This document shows, piece by piece, positions 24,414-35,560 of a DNA stretch of 64,000 nucleotides. The translations under genes were made by a program, and so were the position numbers. The notes beneath the pieces are model-generated. The model was not told the DNA's origin and searched no databases. It was given only the letters and a program-made list of their open reading frames with translations. Source of the DNA: Pontiella desulfatans (GTDB lineage: Bacteria; Verrucomicrobiota; Kiritimatiellia; Kiritimatiellales; Pontiellaceae); contig NZ_CAAHFG010000004.1 of assembly GCF_900890425.1 (NCBI RefSeq), positions 1,098,330 to 1,162,329 of the forward strand, written 5' to 3'. Every line of letters begins with the position of its first letter. The stretch's first letter is position 1.

Positions 24414-26237
24414 TTAGAGCATCTCCGCGTCGACGACGAGGTTGTCCATAATGAATTCGCGGCGGTCGGGCGTGTTCTTCCCCATGTAGAAGGAGAGGAT
24501 CTCCGAGATGGAGTGGTCGCCTTCCACATTGACCTGCGAAAGCCGCATGCCATCGTCGCTGATGAAATCCTTGAACTCCTTCGGCGAAATTTCCCCGAGC
24601 CCCTTGAACCGGGTGATCTCCGCGCCGCGCCCGATCTTGTCGATCGCCTTGACCCGCTCCTCCTCGGAGTAGCAATAGATCGTCTCCTTCTTGTTGCGCA
24701 CGCGGAACAGCGGGGTCTCGAGAATCTTCAGATGCCCCTCGCGCACCAGCGATTCGAAGAAGCGCAGGAAGAAGGTGATCATCAGGTTGCGGATGTGCAG
24801 GCCGTCGACGTCGGCGTCGGTGGCGAGGATGACGTGGTTGTAGCGCAGGTTGTCGAGGTTTTCCTCGATGTTGAGGCCGCGCATCAGGTTGTAGATTTCC
24901 ACGTTCTTGTAGAGCGCGTCGCGCTTGAGGTCGCAAACGTTCAGCGGCTTGCCCTTGAGGGTGTAGATCGCCTGGTTGTTGGCATCGCGGCAACTGACGA
25001 TCGAGCCGGCGGCCGACTGGCCCTCGGTGATGAAGATCTGCGTTTCGAGGTGCTTCTGCTTTTCGCGGTTGAAGTGGTTCTTGCAGTCCTTCAATTGCGG
25101 GATGCGGATCGAGACCGACTTGGAGCGCTCGCGCGCCAGCTTCTTGACCGAGTTGAGCTCCTTGCGCAGCTTCTGCGTCTCCTCGATCTTCGTAATCAGC
25201 TTCTTCGCTTCGTCGGGGCTGCGGTGCAACAGGTCGGCGACCACCTGCGAGACCTTCGCCACGATGTCCGAGCGGATCTCCGAGTTGCCGAGCTTGTTCT
25301 TGGTTTGGCTCTCGAAGATCGGTTCCTTCAGGCGGATCGCCACGGCGCCGAGCACGCCTTCGCGCACATCGTCGCCGGAAAACTTCTTGTTGGCGTAGTC
25401 GTTGATGCCGCGCAGTAGTCCTTCGCGGAAGGCCGAAAGGTGGGTGCCGCCGTCGGAGGTGTATTGGCCGTTGACGAAGGAATAATACTCCTCCGAAAAG
25501 CGGTTGGTGTGGGTGAGGGCAATTTCCAGCGTCTTGTCGCAATAGTGCAGCGGCGTGTAGATCTTTTCGTATTGGCTCTCGTCGCGGATCAGGTCGAGCA
25601 GGCCGCCCTTGCAGTGGTAGAGCTCGCCGTTGAACCAGATCTTCAGGCTGGCGTTCAGGTAGGCATAGAACCGCAGGCGCCGCGCCAAATGGTCGGGATT
25701 GAACTGGAACTTCTTGAAGATGTCGGCGTCGGGCGAAAAGGCCACGAAGGTGCCGTTGGGTTCGGAGGTCTTGCCCTTTTCCTCGCGCACCAGCTTGCCC
25801 AGCTCGAACTCGGCCTCCACATATTCGCCCTCGCGGTGGGAACGGACGAGGAAATAGGTAGAGAGCGCGTTCACCGCCTTGGTGCCCACCCCGTTGAGGC
25901 CGACGCTGAACTGGAACACGTCGTCGTTGTATTTCGCGCCCGTGTTCATCTCCGACACACACGCCACCACCTTGCCCAGCGGGATGCCCCGCCCAAAGTC
26001 GCGGATCGTCACCATGTCCTCTTCGATCGAAACATCGATCCGGTCGCCGTGGCCCATGATGAACTCGTCGATGCCGTTATCGATCACCTCCTTGACGAGG
26101 ATGTAGATCCCATCGTCATAGTGCGCGCCATTGCCCGTCCGGCCAATATACATGCCCGTACGCAGCCGGATATGCTCCAGCGACGACAGCGTCTTGATCT
26201 TGTCCTCGGTGTATTCGTGTTTCTTTTTCGCGGCCAT
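24414..26237 (-). CDS. parE: type IIA topoisomerase subunit B (ParE/GyrB-type)
   Basis: 607 aa from the ATG at 26237, which gives the normal start MAAKKKHEYTEDKIKTLSSL; the longer frame reaches back to 26348 without support. Features in order: GHKL ATPase with EVIDNGIDEF, DFGRGIPLG and VGLNGVGTKAVNALS; transducer domain; Toprim domain with ITEGQSAAGS and ATDADVDGLHIR; C-terminal FKGLGEI. The Toprim EGQSAAGS differs from the common EGDSAGGS. Length (about 600) fits ParE better than GyrB. First gene of the minus-strand topoisomerase operon. Confidence 0.88.
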   Translation of the reverse strand: MAAKKKHEYTEDKIKTLSSLEHIRLRTGMYIGRTGNGAHYDDGIYILVKEVIDNGIDEFIMGHGDRIDVSIEEDMVTIRDFGRGIPLGKVVACVSEMNTGAKYNDDVFQFSVGLNGVGTKAVNALSTYFLVRSHREGEYVEAEFELGKLVREEKGKTSEPNGTFVAFSPDADIFKKFQFNPDHLARRLRFYAYLNASLKIWFNGELYHCKGGLLDLIRDESQYEKIYTPLHYCDKTLEIALTHTNRFSEEYYSFVNGQYTSDGGTHLSAFREGLLRGINDYANKKFSGDDVREGVLGAVAIRLKEPIFESQTKNKLGNSEIRSDIVAKVSQVVADLLHRSPDEAKKLITKIEETQKLRKELNSVKKLARERSKSVSIRIPQLKDCKNHFNREKQKHLETQIFITEGQSAAGSIVSCRDANNQAIYTLKGKPLNVCDLKRDALYKNVEIYNLMRGLNIEENLDNLRYNHVILATDADVDGLHIRNLMITFFLRFFESLVREGHLKILETPLFRVRNKKETIYCYSEEERVKAIDKIGRGAEITRFKGLGEISPKEFKDFISDDGMRLSQVNVEGDHSISEILSFYMGKNTPDRREFIMDNLVVDAEML

Positions 26238-26484
26238 GTGCCTAAATTCCTCTAAAACCACAAGATATGGATAAAACTTTCCCTGGAAACCACAAAATCT
26301 AGCAATTCGCCTCAATCCCTTCAAGCGGTTCGCCCCGCTTTTTGCCATCGGGCTTAATATGCCTCTTCACGGAAGAGCGTCTTGAGCTGGAAAAACAGGG
26401 AGCTGTTTCCTGCCGGGGATCCCTGCATGCACTTCCGAACCCCTTTGAATTCGACCCGGGCACAGATCGAAACCCACCGCATGA

Positions 26485-26524
26485 TGTTGCAGTTATGCTG
26501 ACGGCCGTCAGCATAACTGCAACA
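26485..26524. repeat. 40-bp perfect palindrome
   Basis: Half-site TGTTGCAGTTATGCTGACGG is followed directly by its reverse complement. All 20 base pairs match, with no spacer. Confidence 0.92.
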
Positions 26525-26892
26525 CCTGCGGGTTCTTTTCCAGCTTCGGTGAAACAAACGGCGCGGAGCAACGTTCCACGGCCAACGCCGGAAGACGCAT
26601 ATGCTGAGTGCCCGGCCACGTGCGTTCCGTGGTTGAAAGCTGTGCTTTGCCGAGAACGATACCTGAAGAGATTCTGCGCACGGTTCCCGGGAAAAAAGCA
26701 CTTCCGTGAAGAACCCTTAATTTCACCCCTTCCCTGTTGACCCCTTCAGCCCCGCAACCGCAGGGCTAGGGTTTAAATCCAACGTGACGATCCTGCATTT
26801 GGATATCGCCACGGAGCCCCCTTTCATGGGGGGGGCGTGGGGCCCGTCCCGATCCTCCGCTTGGCTGGAAGAGTGTTTCCTACGGACGCGGA

Positions 26893-26978
26893 TTATCATA
26901 CTTGCATAAGTAGGAAATCATGAATAGAGCAACAATGATAGGGTGGAATGACATATCTTACTTGCATAAGTATGATAA
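26893..26978. promoter_or_regulatory. two TACTTGCATAAGTA boxes in inverted-repeat flanks
   Basis: The 14-mer TACTTGCATAAGTA occurs at 26899-26912 and 26959-26972, exactly 60 bases apart. Copy 1 is preceded by TTATCA and copy 2 followed by TGATAA, so the outer parts TTATCATACTT and AAGTATGATAA are inverted repeats. Regularly spaced operators for the downstream sigma-factor operon, or the ends of a small element, are both possible. Confidence 0.5.
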
Positions 26979-27165
26979 TTGGACGATCCAGGCGGGATTG
27001 GGCGCCTCTCCCGGGGTGCGGTGGCGCAGCGGCGGGCTGGATGCCCCGAGGGGCCACTGCCGGGAAGCAGGATGGGAACTTTTTACACTTTCATTGCCTA
27101 ATCGGGGAATTGGATGTGAATTGGAAATGTGAACCGTCGTGGTTCCGTGCTAAAGATGGAGTGCC

Positions 27166-27696
27166 ATGCAGGATGCTGTACAAATTGAAGCCTTGTTGCG
27201 TCGGTTCTATGCGAACCAGGGCAAGTTGCGCGGCTATGTGTTTTCGGCCACGCGCGACTACCATGCCACGGAGGATATTCTCCAGGAGGTGGCAATCGTG
27301 GTGGCGAAGAAGGCTTCGACCTACGACACCGGGCGCCCGGCGCTGCCGTGGTTCATGGGAATCGCGCGCAACCAGATCCAGCGCTTCTACCGCTCGAAGG
27401 GCCGCGAGGCGGGCCATGTGAGCTTTGAGCTGCTCGAGGATTTCCTGCCGTTGTTCTCCTCCTTCGACAACGAGCAGATTTCCGACCGGCAGGTTGCGCT
27501 TAAGGGTTGCGTTGAAAAACTGCCGGCCAAGCAGCGCCGCATCATGCAGTTGCGTTATGTCGAGGAGCTGGACTGCTCGCAGATCTCGAAGACGATCGGC
27601 AACTCGATCCAGGGCATTTATGCCCTGCTCAAGCGCATGAAGACGGGGCTGCGCAAATGTGTTGAATTCCAGTTGCAGCAATCGGAGGCGCAATGA
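27166..27696 (+). CDS. ECF-type RNA polymerase sigma factor
   Basis: 176 aa, ribosome binding site GGAG. Region 2 contains RDYHATEDILQEVAIVVAKK and RPALPWFMGIARNQIQRFYR. Region 4 contains LKGCVEKLPAKQRRIMQLRY, then DCSQISKTIGNSIQGIYALL, as in the PVC-enriched ECF sigma factors that pair with FecR-like membrane proteins. It directs RNA polymerase to a dedicated promoter set, presumably including the glycan-active genes downstream. The next gene starts inside its stop (ATGA), fitting a sigma/anti-sigma pair. Confidence 0.88.
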   Translation: MQDAVQIEALLRRFYANQGKLRGYVFSATRDYHATEDILQEVAIVVAKKASTYDTGRPALPWFMGIARNQIQRFYRSKGREAGHVSFELLEDFLPLFSSFDNEQISDRQVALKGCVEKLPAKQRRIMQLRYVEELDCSQISKTIGNSIQGIYALLKRMKTGLRKCVEFQLQQSEAQ

Positions 27697-28952
27697 ACCG
27701 GCCTGATCATCAAGAAACGATGGATTTGATTGCGGAATACTATCTGCGCGATCTTTCCGCCCCGGAGCTGGAGCGGTTGCAGGGGCTGCTGGAACAGGAT
27801 GCCGATGTCCGCAGTCAATTTGTCGAAGCCGGGCGCGACGAATGGCTGTTGCACCATGTGCACCATATGGAAGCCGGCAAAATCATTAATCTGAACACCC
27901 GCAAAAGCCGCACCCGCCGGATTCGCGCCATTGCCGCGGCGGCGGCGATCGTTGCCACGTTGGGCACGGTCTTCTATGCCCAGAAGGCGACCATTTCCGA
28001 GATGATCGCCTCCAAGCCGTCGGCCCCGGCCATTGCCAAGGTCTCGGATCTCTTTGTGCTGGACGGGCAGGCGATTTCGGTGGTGAACGACGGGCATGTG
28101 CGAAAGCTCAATTCCGCATCGAAAATCCGCAACGGCGACCGTTTGGTTATCCCGCCGGGCTGCCAGTTGGCATTCCAGTATTTGGAGGAGGAGACCGAAG
28201 TCCAGCTCAAGGGCGGTTCGCTGGTGCACGTTACCGACCGCAACGGGGCCAAGATGATCCATCTGGACAAGGGGCGCCTGTTTGCCGAAGTGGCGAAGCA
28301 ATCCCCGGGGCAGCCGATGCGCGTCAGCACCCGCGATGCCGAAGTCGTGGTGCTCGGCACCGCCTTCGAGGTCTATGCCGATGCCATTACCCGCCTGGCG
28401 GTGACCCATGGCAAGGTCCGCTTCAACTCGCTGGTTAGCGACCAAAGTGTGGTCGTGGGGCCCGGATCCTTTGCCGACTCGTCCGACGGTTCAATCGAAG
28501 CGAGCCCGTTCCGCATTTCGCATCTGCTGCCCAAGGAAGATCTTTCGCTCAACCAGGAGAAGGACAAATCCGTTATCGCGGTCGATCCCCAGCGCAAGTA
28601 CGAGGGTTTCGTTACATTTGACCTAGGCCAGGTGACGGGCCCAATCCTCGAAGCCCGGCTACGCTTGCGCGTGGTCGGTTGGAAAAGTGATTATGGTGGC
28701 GATGGCGATGTCCGCCTCTTCCGCGTGGATCCGGGCTTGAAAGGGCTGGGCGAGCGGGTGGAGGTGGCCCATTTCAACGGGCGCGTCGGCAAGGGCAAAG
28801 ACCTTGAACTCGATCTCGAAACCCGTCTGCTGGATCCCGGCTTGAATGCGTTTGTTTTGGCGCTCGACCGGGGCGGCAACGATTTCTGGTTCAGTTCCAG
28901 CCAAGGCGTTGCGCCGCCGATGCTGGAACTGAAGGTCGCGGAAGTCGAATAA
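27693..28952 (+). CDS. FecR-type anti-sigma protein fused to a CBM96-like domain
   Basis: 419 aa. The cytoplasmic N-terminus (about 1-70) resembles anti-sigma regions ([20 protein letters not shown]). One TM helix lies at about 78-97 ([20 protein letters not shown]). A periplasmic FecR domain at about 120-235 includes [16 protein letters not shown] and [20 protein letters not shown]. Residues about 300-419 form a beta-sandwich like CBM96/DNRLRE domains: [20 protein letters not shown], then [18 protein letters not shown]. The neighbouring 2135-aa protein has a close counterpart (YLQFDVSG ... [17 protein letters not shown]). I infer that the periplasmic domain senses a polysaccharide and releases the cognate sigma factor. 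Confidence 0.8.
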   Translation: MNRPDHQETMDLIAEYYLRDLSAPELERLQGLLEQDADVRSQFVEAGRDEWLLHHVHHMEAGKIINLNTRKSRTRRIRAIAAAAAIVATLGTVFYAQKATISEMIASKPSAPAIAKVSDLFVLDGQAISVVNDGHVRKLNSASKIRNGDRLVIPPGCQLAFQYLEEETEVQLKGGSLVHVTDRNGAKMIHLDKGRLFAEVAKQSPGQPMRVSTRDAEVVVLGTAFEVYADAITRLAVTHGKVRFNSLVSDQSVVVGPGSFADSSDGSIEASPFRISHLLPKEDLSLNQEKDKSVIAVDPQRKYEGFVTFDLGQVTGPILEARLRLRVVGWKSDYGGDGDVRLFRVDPGLKGLGERVEVAHFNGRVGKGKDLELDLETRLLDPGLNAFVLALDRGGNDFWFSSSQGVAPPMLELKVAEVE

Positions 28953-29025
28953 GGAAATTTTCACGAATGTACCAAGGGGTGCGTTTCGGCCAGGAATGAG
29001 AACCATAACATTGAGAGAGGGGAAT

Positions 29026-32000
29026 ATGATGAGGAAAATAGGGTGTCTATTGGGTTTCATGGCGGCGTTTGCGATAACATCGTCGGTTCACGCGTCAACC
29101 TACACCTATGGAGCGACGACAGATTTCACCAACCTGAGCTCGGGCGAGGTGCCGTACTATAAGCATACGGCAAAGAACGCCTTGGCCATTGATGCGGCGA
29201 CCGAAGCCTACCGCAACAAGTTTGCCAAGGCGCGCGTGGTCTTCAACGGAACCGCCGGCACCTACAACCTCGCCTTGACCGCGCTCAAGGAGCTGGACGG
29301 CGAATGCTCCTACCGGCTGTCCGTCAACGGAACGCTGGTCGGGTCGCGCACCAACCAGCCGACCACGACCGACTATGAGCCGCAAGACCACTATTTCAAC
29401 AATGTCCATCTTCCGGCCGGGGCGATCATCGAAGTGGAATCAAACTGCACCTCGAACGAGCAGGTTCCGGAAAACGGCGGCTGGGCCTATGCGCGCGGCC
29501 GCTGGACCGCGCTGACGCTTTCCACCACACCGGCGGTGGATGCCGGCGGCGAGCTGAAGCGCTGGCACAAGGTCACGCTGACCCTGGATGGCCCGGACAC
29601 CTCGGAGACCGCCACGCCCAACCCGTTCACCGACTACCGCATGAACGTCGAATTCACGCATCGCGACTCCGGCAAAACCTACCTCGTTCCCGGCTATTTC
29701 GCCGCCGATGGCGATGCCGCCAACTCCGGCGCAACGGCGGGCAACAAATGGCGCGCGCACCTGGCCCCCGATCTGATCGGCACCTGGGACTACACCGTCC
29801 TGTTCCGCTCCGGTTCAAACGTGGCGACCGACCTTGGCGAGTGGGCGGGGGCCACCGTGTTCCCCTACAACGGAACCGCCGGAAGCTTCTCCGTTGCCGA
29901 AACCGACAAGGGCGCGGACGATTTCCGCACCAAGGGCCGGCTGGTCTACGATGGCTCCCGCTACCTCAAGCACGCGGCCACCGGCGGCGCCTTCATCAAG
30001 ACCGGCGCCGACGCCCCGGAAAACTTCCTCAACTATCTCGAGTTCGACAACACCTACACCCATACCGGAACCGACTACCGCCGCGACTGGGCCGACCATG
30101 TGGCCGACTGGCAGACCGGCGACCCGACCTGGAAGAGCGGCCTGGGCAAGGGCATCGTCGGCGCCATCAACTACCTCGCATCCGAAGGCCAGAACGTCTT
30201 CTCCTTTCTCACCTACAACGCCGGTGGCGACTCCAAGGATGTTTGGCCGTTCACCTCCCACACCAATCCGCTCGTCTACGACTGCTCCAAGCTCGACCAG
30301 TGGGAAATCGTTTTCCGGCATGGCCAGAACAAAGGCATGTACCTGCACTTCAAGATGCAGGAGCGCGAAAACGACAACCATGCCACCTGGGGGCTCGATG
30401 CCGGGGCGCTCGGCACGGAGCGCAAGCTCTACTGCCGGGAGCTGGTGGCCCGCTTCGGCCACCACCTGGCGCTGAACTGGAACATCGGCGAGGAAAACGA
30501 CCAGACCACCCAGCAGGTCAAGGACATGATGCAGTACATCAAGGATCTCGACCCCTACGGCAACCATATCGTCCTGCACACCTATCCGAACGAGTGGGAG
30601 GCCATCTACCGCCCGCTGCTGGGAACGGCGTCGGAGCAGACCGGCGTTTCCCTCCAGTGCAACTATGCCCAGGTGCATTCCCGCACCCTCCAGTGGATCA
30701 ACGAATCCACGGCCGCCGGCAAGCCGTGGGTGGTGGCCAACGACGAGCAGGGCCCCGCCAACTATGCCAATCCGCCGGACTCCGTCACGACCACCACGCC
30801 CAGCCAGGCACAAATGCGCAAGAACGTGGTGTGGGGCAACCTGATGGCCGGCGGGGGCGGCGTTGAACTCTATGCCGGCTACCAAAACCCGCACAGCGAC
30901 CTCACCCTCACCGACTTCCGTTCCCGCGACCGCATGTGGGACTATTGCCGCTTCGCCAAACAGTTCTTCAACGACCATCTCCTGTTCAGCCGCATGTGGA
31001 ACATGAACAGCCTGATCGGCAACACCGGCAACGGGAACGACAAATACTGCTTCGGCAAAACCAACGAAAAATACGCCATCTTCCTCGCCAACGGCGGCAC
31101 CACCTCCATCGACCTTTCCGCCGCAACCGGCACCTTCAAGGTGTGGTGGTTCGATCCGCGCAACGGCGGCGCCCTGCAGGCCGGCTCGGTGGCGCAGGTT
31201 TCCGGCGGCGCCTCGCGCGCGGTCGGCAGCGCGCCGGGCAACACCGGCTCCGACTGGGCGGTCTTGATCTGCCGCGCCGGCGAGGAAAACGTGGGAGAGG
31301 GGAGTGTCAGCATTGTTCCGTCCGTTAGCGTCGGGGCCGACTCCTACATCATCCTGCCCACCAACGAAGTCACCATCGCTGGCTCCGCGACCGATCAGGA
31401 CGGAACCATTGCTTCCTACCTGTGGTCGCAGGAATCGGGGCCGAACAACGCGACGCTTGCCGGTGCAACCACGATCAACCTTACGGCATCCGGCCTGGTG
31501 AAGGGCGACTATCTCTTCAAGCTGACCGCCACCGACAACGACGGCGGAACCGGTAGCGATTCCATCCGCATCAGCGTTCTCGATCCGGCCGACCTTCAGG
31601 ATCCGACCGCGGACGGCGGCCCGAACAAAACCATCCAGTTGCCCGTTGGCCAGATTGTCTTTAATGGATCGGCAGACGACGACAGCCACTACTCCATTGT
31701 ATGGACACAGGTTTCCGGCCCACTCACCGCATCGCTGGGCGGGCAGGGCACCACCAGCCTGACGGCGTCCGGCCTTTCGCAGCAGGGCGACTATGTCTTC
31801 CAGATCGAGGTCACCGACATCCAGGGCAACGTTGCGACCGACCAGGTGCAGGTCAAGGTACTGCCGTTGGGGGTCGATGGCGCCTGGATTGAAAAGGACG
31901 GCATCGTCGTCATGGAAGCCGAGCATGGCGACCTGGTGTCCAACTGGGTCGCGCGCCCGACGACCCACGGCGCGGCCAATGCCATGGCCGGCAGCCTGGG

Positions 32001-35000
32001 CGACGGCTGGCTCGAATGGACCGGCGCGCAGTTTTCGGGCAATACCAAGACCGAGGCGCAGGTGAACGGGATCATCACCTATAAATTCAAGATCACGACG
32101 GCCGGCGACTATTTCTTCCGCTGGCGCTCCAAGCAGTATGACAATGTGGCGTCCGGCGATGCCGGCAACGATACGTTTGTTTCGCTGAATTCCGGCACGC
32201 CGGTTTCCGGCTATCAGGATTTCGGCGACTTCCACAAGGTGTGGGTGCAGAGTCAGGCCGCATGGTCTTGGAGAACCACTTTCGAACCGGTGCATGGCAC
32301 GCACTATTCCGACAACAACGTGCGCCGCCACTATGAGCCGGGCATCCATACCATCAAGCTGGCCGCCCGTTCCCCCGGGCATTCCATTGACCGCATGGTG
32401 CTCTTCCGGACTAGCATTTCGTTCAACGAAACCACCTTCAACAACATGGCCGAATCGCAGCGCGATGGCGGTGGAAATCCCATCGTGGATGCGGGCATCG
32501 ACCAAACCCTCTTTGTGCCGGCGAGCACGGCAACGCTGGAGGGTTCCGCCGAGGATTCCGACGATGGAACGATTGCCGGTGTTCAGTGGGCGCAGGTTTC
32601 CGGGCCCACCAGCATCCCGATGGCGGGTGAAACCAACGCAACCCTTCAACTGACCGGTTTGGTGGAAGGCACCTATGTCTTTGAACTGACCGCCACCGAC
32701 GACGAAGGAAAGACCGGAAGCGACGAGGTGGTTGTGGAAGTGATCGACGATCGCTTCCCGAAGTTTGTCACCACCTCGTTGCCGGCCGGCGAAGTCAATT
32801 CCGCCTACGACCAAACCATTGCAATCCAGTATGGACAGGCACCGTTCACCTGGTCGATCGCCAGCGGCTCCCTGCCGCCCGGTCTCAACTTCGGCAACGG
32901 CCGGATTTCCGGAACGCCGACGGTGGACGGAACCTTCAACGTTACGGTTCGCGTCGATGATGCGGATGGCGATGCCCGCCAGAAGGCGTTCGCGTTGGTG
33001 ATCGACGAGGAATCGTTCGAGGAAACCAAAACGTTCAATGTGGTGCACGATGCCTACATCCAGGGCACTACGCCGTTCAATACCTCCGAGCTGAAGATCG
33101 AGGCCAACAACCGCGTGGCCTACCTGCAGTTTGATGTGTCGGGAATCTCGGACGATGTGGTCAGCGCCCAGCTCTCCCTGACATGCGCCGGCGACGCCGG
33201 CAGCGGCACGATCCGTCTCTACAAGGGCTCCCACAACACCTGGACGGAAACGACGCTGACCGACGCCAATAAACCGGCGACGGGGGCGGAAGTGGGATCG
33301 ATGAGCGGCAGCTTCGCCCTCGGAACCACCTACGAGTTCGATGTAACCAGCCTGCTCGATGGCGACGGAACCTACACGCTGGTGGCCAAGATGGACAGCG
33401 GCGGCAACGATGCCTGGTTCAGCTCCAAGGAGGGCGCAACCGCCCCGAAGCTTACGGTGGTCTACAACAAGGGCTCCACCACGCCCCCGCCGCCATCGGT
33501 CGATTATGTGCTCTTTGAAGAGCCGTTCACCAATACGGGCTATGCAACCACCATCAACGGTTCCGACTGGAATCCGAAATGGGAGGAGGGCACCGACCAG
33601 CAGAATCTGCTGGGCGCCAACGGGCAGTATGCGGTGCTCGACACCTCCGTGGCCCAGCGCAACTACCATGCACCCAGCAAACACGGTTTCGCCCTCTCGC
33701 GCGACGGCGACAAGGCCGTGATCAGCTCCGACTTCCGCTACTTCCATGAAGCCGGTGGAAACATTTCCACCTTCGTCAACAAAGCCGCCTTTGGTTTCCT
33801 GCTGGGTGTTTCGCCCAACTGGCACGAGAACGGCGGCAACGCCTTCACCCTCTGCAACCGCGGCGCCGCGGTTGGCGTCAATGGAACCGGCGAGAACGGA
33901 GTCTGGGTGGAAGGCTGGGTTCCCCATGCCGAACTGGGCATCGACACGGCCGCCGGCGGAACCAGCGATTGGTTCAGCGTCGAGCTGACCGTCGAGCGCG
34001 GTGCATCCAACTATGTGCGCCATGCCAACATCATCCTGGACGGAACCGTCCGGTTCAGCACCGCGACGCAGGAGCTCGGCACGATTGCCAACGGCGAAAC
34101 CATCTATGCCGGCTATACCACCGGCTGGAGCTCCACCAATGCCAGCATCGGGGCGTTCAGCAAGATCCCGGAGGTGAACATGGACAACTTCCGCATCGAA
34201 GTGTTGCCGTTCAACACCCCCCCGGTGTTCCTGGCCGATCCCATCGACGGCGGCTCAGTCGACCAGGGAACGGCCTATGCCGGATCGCTGACGAATGCGG
34301 TGTTTGATGTGGAAGGCGATGCGCTGACCTTCTCGGCAACCGGGCCGGCCTGGTTGGCGGTTTCCACCAACGGCGCGCTCTCCGGTATGCCGACGGCATC
34401 CGACATTGGAGAAAACTCGTTCGAGGTTTCCGTGGTCGATGCCGCGGATAACACCAATACGGCAACGCTCGTGATTGTTGTGACGGATGGCCCGCCGCCG
34501 CTGGTTTTGGAGTCGCTGTGGAGCGAGGATTTCGAGGGGGCGGCCCCGGGCGCATCGACCAGTGGCAATGCCACGCTGCCCGGAACCGATATCCAAACGG
34601 CGAACCAGTTGACCGGCATGGTGGTCGCTGCGCCCGTCGCATTCTCGAATGCATCGGGCCAGGTTGCGTTGCTCTCGTCCGGTGGCGGCAGCTGGGCGGG
34701 GGTTCGACCCGTGGCGAACCCGATCGATCTGACGGCATACAACATCCAACCCGGCGACCGCTATCAGCTTGCATTCGACATCTACATTCCGGCCAGCCTG
34801 GGCGAAGCCGTGGGCGGAATCCTGTTCCGTTGGAAAGACGATGCGAACACCGGCAATGGCCCGTTCGACTACACCCAGGCGAAGCTGGCGGCGGGGCAGC
34901 ACCATATCGTATACACGGGCTCGTTCCCCGTGGATACGGGCGCGGGGGATTTTGTTCCGGACCATGTTTATCCCATTATCTACTTCGACCAGGAAGGTGT

Positions 35001-35433
35001 GGCCGCAACCAACCACGTCTATCTCGACAACCTGGAATTCAAGGTTGGGACGCCTTCGGCCATCGTCATGTCCGACTATACCCAGTGGGCCGGCACCGTC
35101 GGCCTGCCGCCGGCAAAGGTGAATCCTACGCTGGATGTGGATGGCGACGGCCTGACCAACATGGAGGAATATCTTTCGGGCTTCAATCCGCTCAGCGCCG
35201 CCTCGGTCTTTGCGGTGGAGGCAACCCAGACCATGGACGAGAGCGGTGAGCAGATTGTGCTGGAATGGGAGTCGAAGGAAAACCGCGTTTACAGTATCAC
35301 GCAATCGCCCGACCTGATCTCTGGCGAGCAGACCGTGGTTGAGGATAACATCCTGTATCCGCAAAACAGCCATACGGTCGATGTGAGCCAGGCCGAGTCC
35401 GGGTTCCTGAAAGTGAACGTTAGGTTGCATTAG
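29026..35433 (+). CDS. giant secreted multidomain glycoside-hydrolase-like protein (DUF5060, PKD, CBM96)
   Basis: 2135 aa from ATG 29026 (GAGAGGGG upstream, then a signal peptide [20 protein letters not shown]). Domains in order, approximate residues: N-terminal beta domain 25-160; DUF5060 170-285; TIM-barrel-like catalytic region 300-680 with [11 protein letters not shown] as likely acid/base site; putative collagen-binding-like sandwich 683-750; PKD/REJ-like repeats 766-945; CBM-like 955-1130; another PKD 1145-1240; He_PIG Ig-like 1244-1325; CBM96/DNRLRE 1335-1480; LamG-like 1490-1720; cadherin-like 1728-1820; and a C-terminal [19 protein letters not shown] segment. It probably degrades an algal polysaccharide outside the cell; the substrate is unknown. 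It follows the sigma/anti-sigma pair and may be their target. Confidence 0.8.
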   Translation: MMRKIGCLLGFMAAFAITSSVHASTYTYGATTDFTNLSSGEVPYYKHTAKNALAIDAATEAYRNKFAKARVVFNGTAGTYNLALTALKELDGECSYRLSVNGTLVGSRTNQPTTTDYEPQDHYFNNVHLPAGAIIEVESNCTSNEQVPENGGWAYARGRWTALTLSTTPAVDAGGELKRWHKVTLTLDGPDTSETATPNPFTDYRMNVEFTHRDSGKTYLVPGYFAADGDAANSGATAGNKWRAHLAPDLIGTWDYTVLFRSGSNVATDLGEWAGATVFPYNGTAGSFSVAETDKGADDFRTKGRLVYDGSRYLKHAATGGAFIKTGADAPENFLNYLEFDNTYTHTGTDYRRDWADHVADWQTGDPTWKSGLGKGIVGAINYLASEGQNVFSFLTYNAGGDSKDVWPFTSHTNPLVYDCSKLDQWEIVFRHGQNKGMYLHFKMQERENDNHATWGLDAGALGTERKLYCRELVARFGHHLALNWNIGEENDQTTQQVKDMMQYIKDLDPYGNHIVLHTYPNEWEAIYRPLLGTASEQTGVSLQCNYAQVHSRTLQWINESTAAGKPWVVANDEQGPANYANPPDSVTTTTPSQAQMRKNVVWGNLMAGGGGVELYAGYQNPHSDLTLTDFRSRDRMWDYCRFAKQFFNDHLLFSRMWNMNSLIGNTGNGNDKYCFGKTNEKYAIFLANGGTTSIDLSAATGTFKVWWFDPRNGGALQAGSVAQVSGGASRAVGSAPGNTGSDWAVLICRAGEENVGEGSVSIVPSVSVGADSYIILPTNEVTIAGSATDQDGTIASYLWSQESGPNNATLAGATTINLTASGLVKGDYLFKLTATDNDGGTGSDSIRISVLDPADLQDPTADGGPNKTIQLPVGQIVFNGSADDDSHYSIVWTQVSGPLTASLGGQGTTSLTASGLSQQGDYVFQIEVTDIQGNVATDQVQVKVLPLGVDGAWIEKDGIVVMEAEHGDLVSNWVARPTTHGAANAMAGSLGDGWLEWTGAQFSGNTKTEAQVNGIITYKFKITTAGDYFFRWRSKQYDNVASGDAGNDTFVSLNSGTPVSGYQDFGDFHKVWVQSQAAWSWRTTFEPVHGTHYSDNNVRRHYEPGIHTIKLAARSPGHSIDRMVLFRTSISFNETTFNNMAESQRDGGGNPIVDAGIDQTLFVPASTATLEGSAEDSDDGTIAGVQWAQVSGPTSIPMAGETNATLQLTGLVEGTYVFELTATDDEGKTGSDEVVVEVIDDRFPKFVTTSLPAGEVNSAYDQTIAIQYGQAPFTWSIASGSLPPGLNFGNGRISGTPTVDGTFNVTVRVDDADGDARQKAFALVIDEESFEETKTFNVVHDAYIQGTTPFNTSELKIEANNRVAYLQFDVSGISDDVVSAQLSLTCAGDAGSGTIRLYKGSHNTWTETTLTDANKPATGAEVGSMSGSFALGTTYEFDVTSLLDGDGTYTLVAKMDSGGNDAWFSSKEGATAPKLTVVYNKGSTTPPPPSVDYVLFEEPFTNTGYATTINGSDWNPKWEEGTDQQNLLGANGQYAVLDTSVAQRNYHAPSKHGFALSRDGDKAVISSDFRYFHEAGGNISTFVNKAAFGFLLGVSPNWHENGGNAFTLCNRGAAVGVNGTGENGVWVEGWVPHAELGIDTAAGGTSDWFSVELTVERGASNYVRHANIILDGTVRFSTATQELGTIANGETIYAGYTTGWSSTNASIGAFSKIPEVNMDNFRIEVLPFNTPPVFLADPIDGGSVDQGTAYAGSLTNAVFDVEGDALTFSATGPAWLAVSTNGALSGMPTASDIGENSFEVSVVDAADNTNTATLVIVVTDGPPPLVLESLWSEDFEGAAPGASTSGNATLPGTDIQTANQLTGMVVAAPVAFSNASGQVALLSSGGGSWAGVRPVANPIDLTAYNIQPGDRYQLAFDIYIPASLGEAVGGILFRWKDDANTGNGPFDYTQAKLAAGQHHIVYTGSFPVDTGAGDFVPDHVYPIIYFDQEGVAATNHVYLDNLEFKVGTPSAIVMSDYTQWAGTVGLPPAKVNPTLDVDGDGLTNMEEYLSGFNPLSAASVFAVEATQTMDESGEQIVLEWESKENRVYSITQSPDLISGEQTVVEDNILYPQNSHTVDVSQAESGFLKVNVRLH

Positions 35434-35442
35434 AAATACAGG

Positions 35443-35526
35443 TTTTTTCACCACAGAGGTCACTGAGGCACAGAGGGAGGGTGGTCTCTCTGTGACTCTG
35501 TGTTCTCTAGCGCAGCGGGTGGTAAA
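35443..35526. repeat. inverted repeat of the ACCACAGAGG type, copy 1
   Basis: The left arm (TTTTTTCACCACAGAGG, CACTGAGGCACAGAGG) is complementary to the right arm (CTCTCTGTGACTCTGTGTTC, GGTGGTAAAA). The right arm appears interrupted by about ten bases near 35510. A related copy lies at 50587-50664. Confidence 0.7.
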
Positions 35527-35560
35527 ATTGATTCCGGTTTCACCGGAGTGGGAGAAGAAG

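Larger units (their letters stand above)
26238..27165. other. 928-base divergent intergenic region
   Basis: It lies between the divergent parE and sigma-factor genes. I see no credible gene; the reading frames have unusual composition. It holds a 40-bp perfect palindrome (26485-26524), a GC-rich hairpin CCACG...CGTGG around 26809-26840 without T-tract, and paired TACTTGCATAAGTA boxes (26899 and 26959). Promoters for both flanking operons must be here, but no clear -35/-10 pair stands out. Confidence 0.6.

Noticed and set aside
26342-26740. 132-codon open frame on the plus strand upstream of the sigma factor, with open frames also on the minus strand
   Set aside because: Cys/Pro/Arg-rich, no ribosome binding site, and it runs through the perfect palindrome; similar-length open frames occur in other phases. 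Treated as intergenic.
29815-34023. 1402-codon open frame on the minus strand
   Set aside because: It is the antisense of the giant secreted protein gene; GC-rich codon bias keeps the opposite strand open. The His/Arg/Val/Ala-rich composition is not protein-like.
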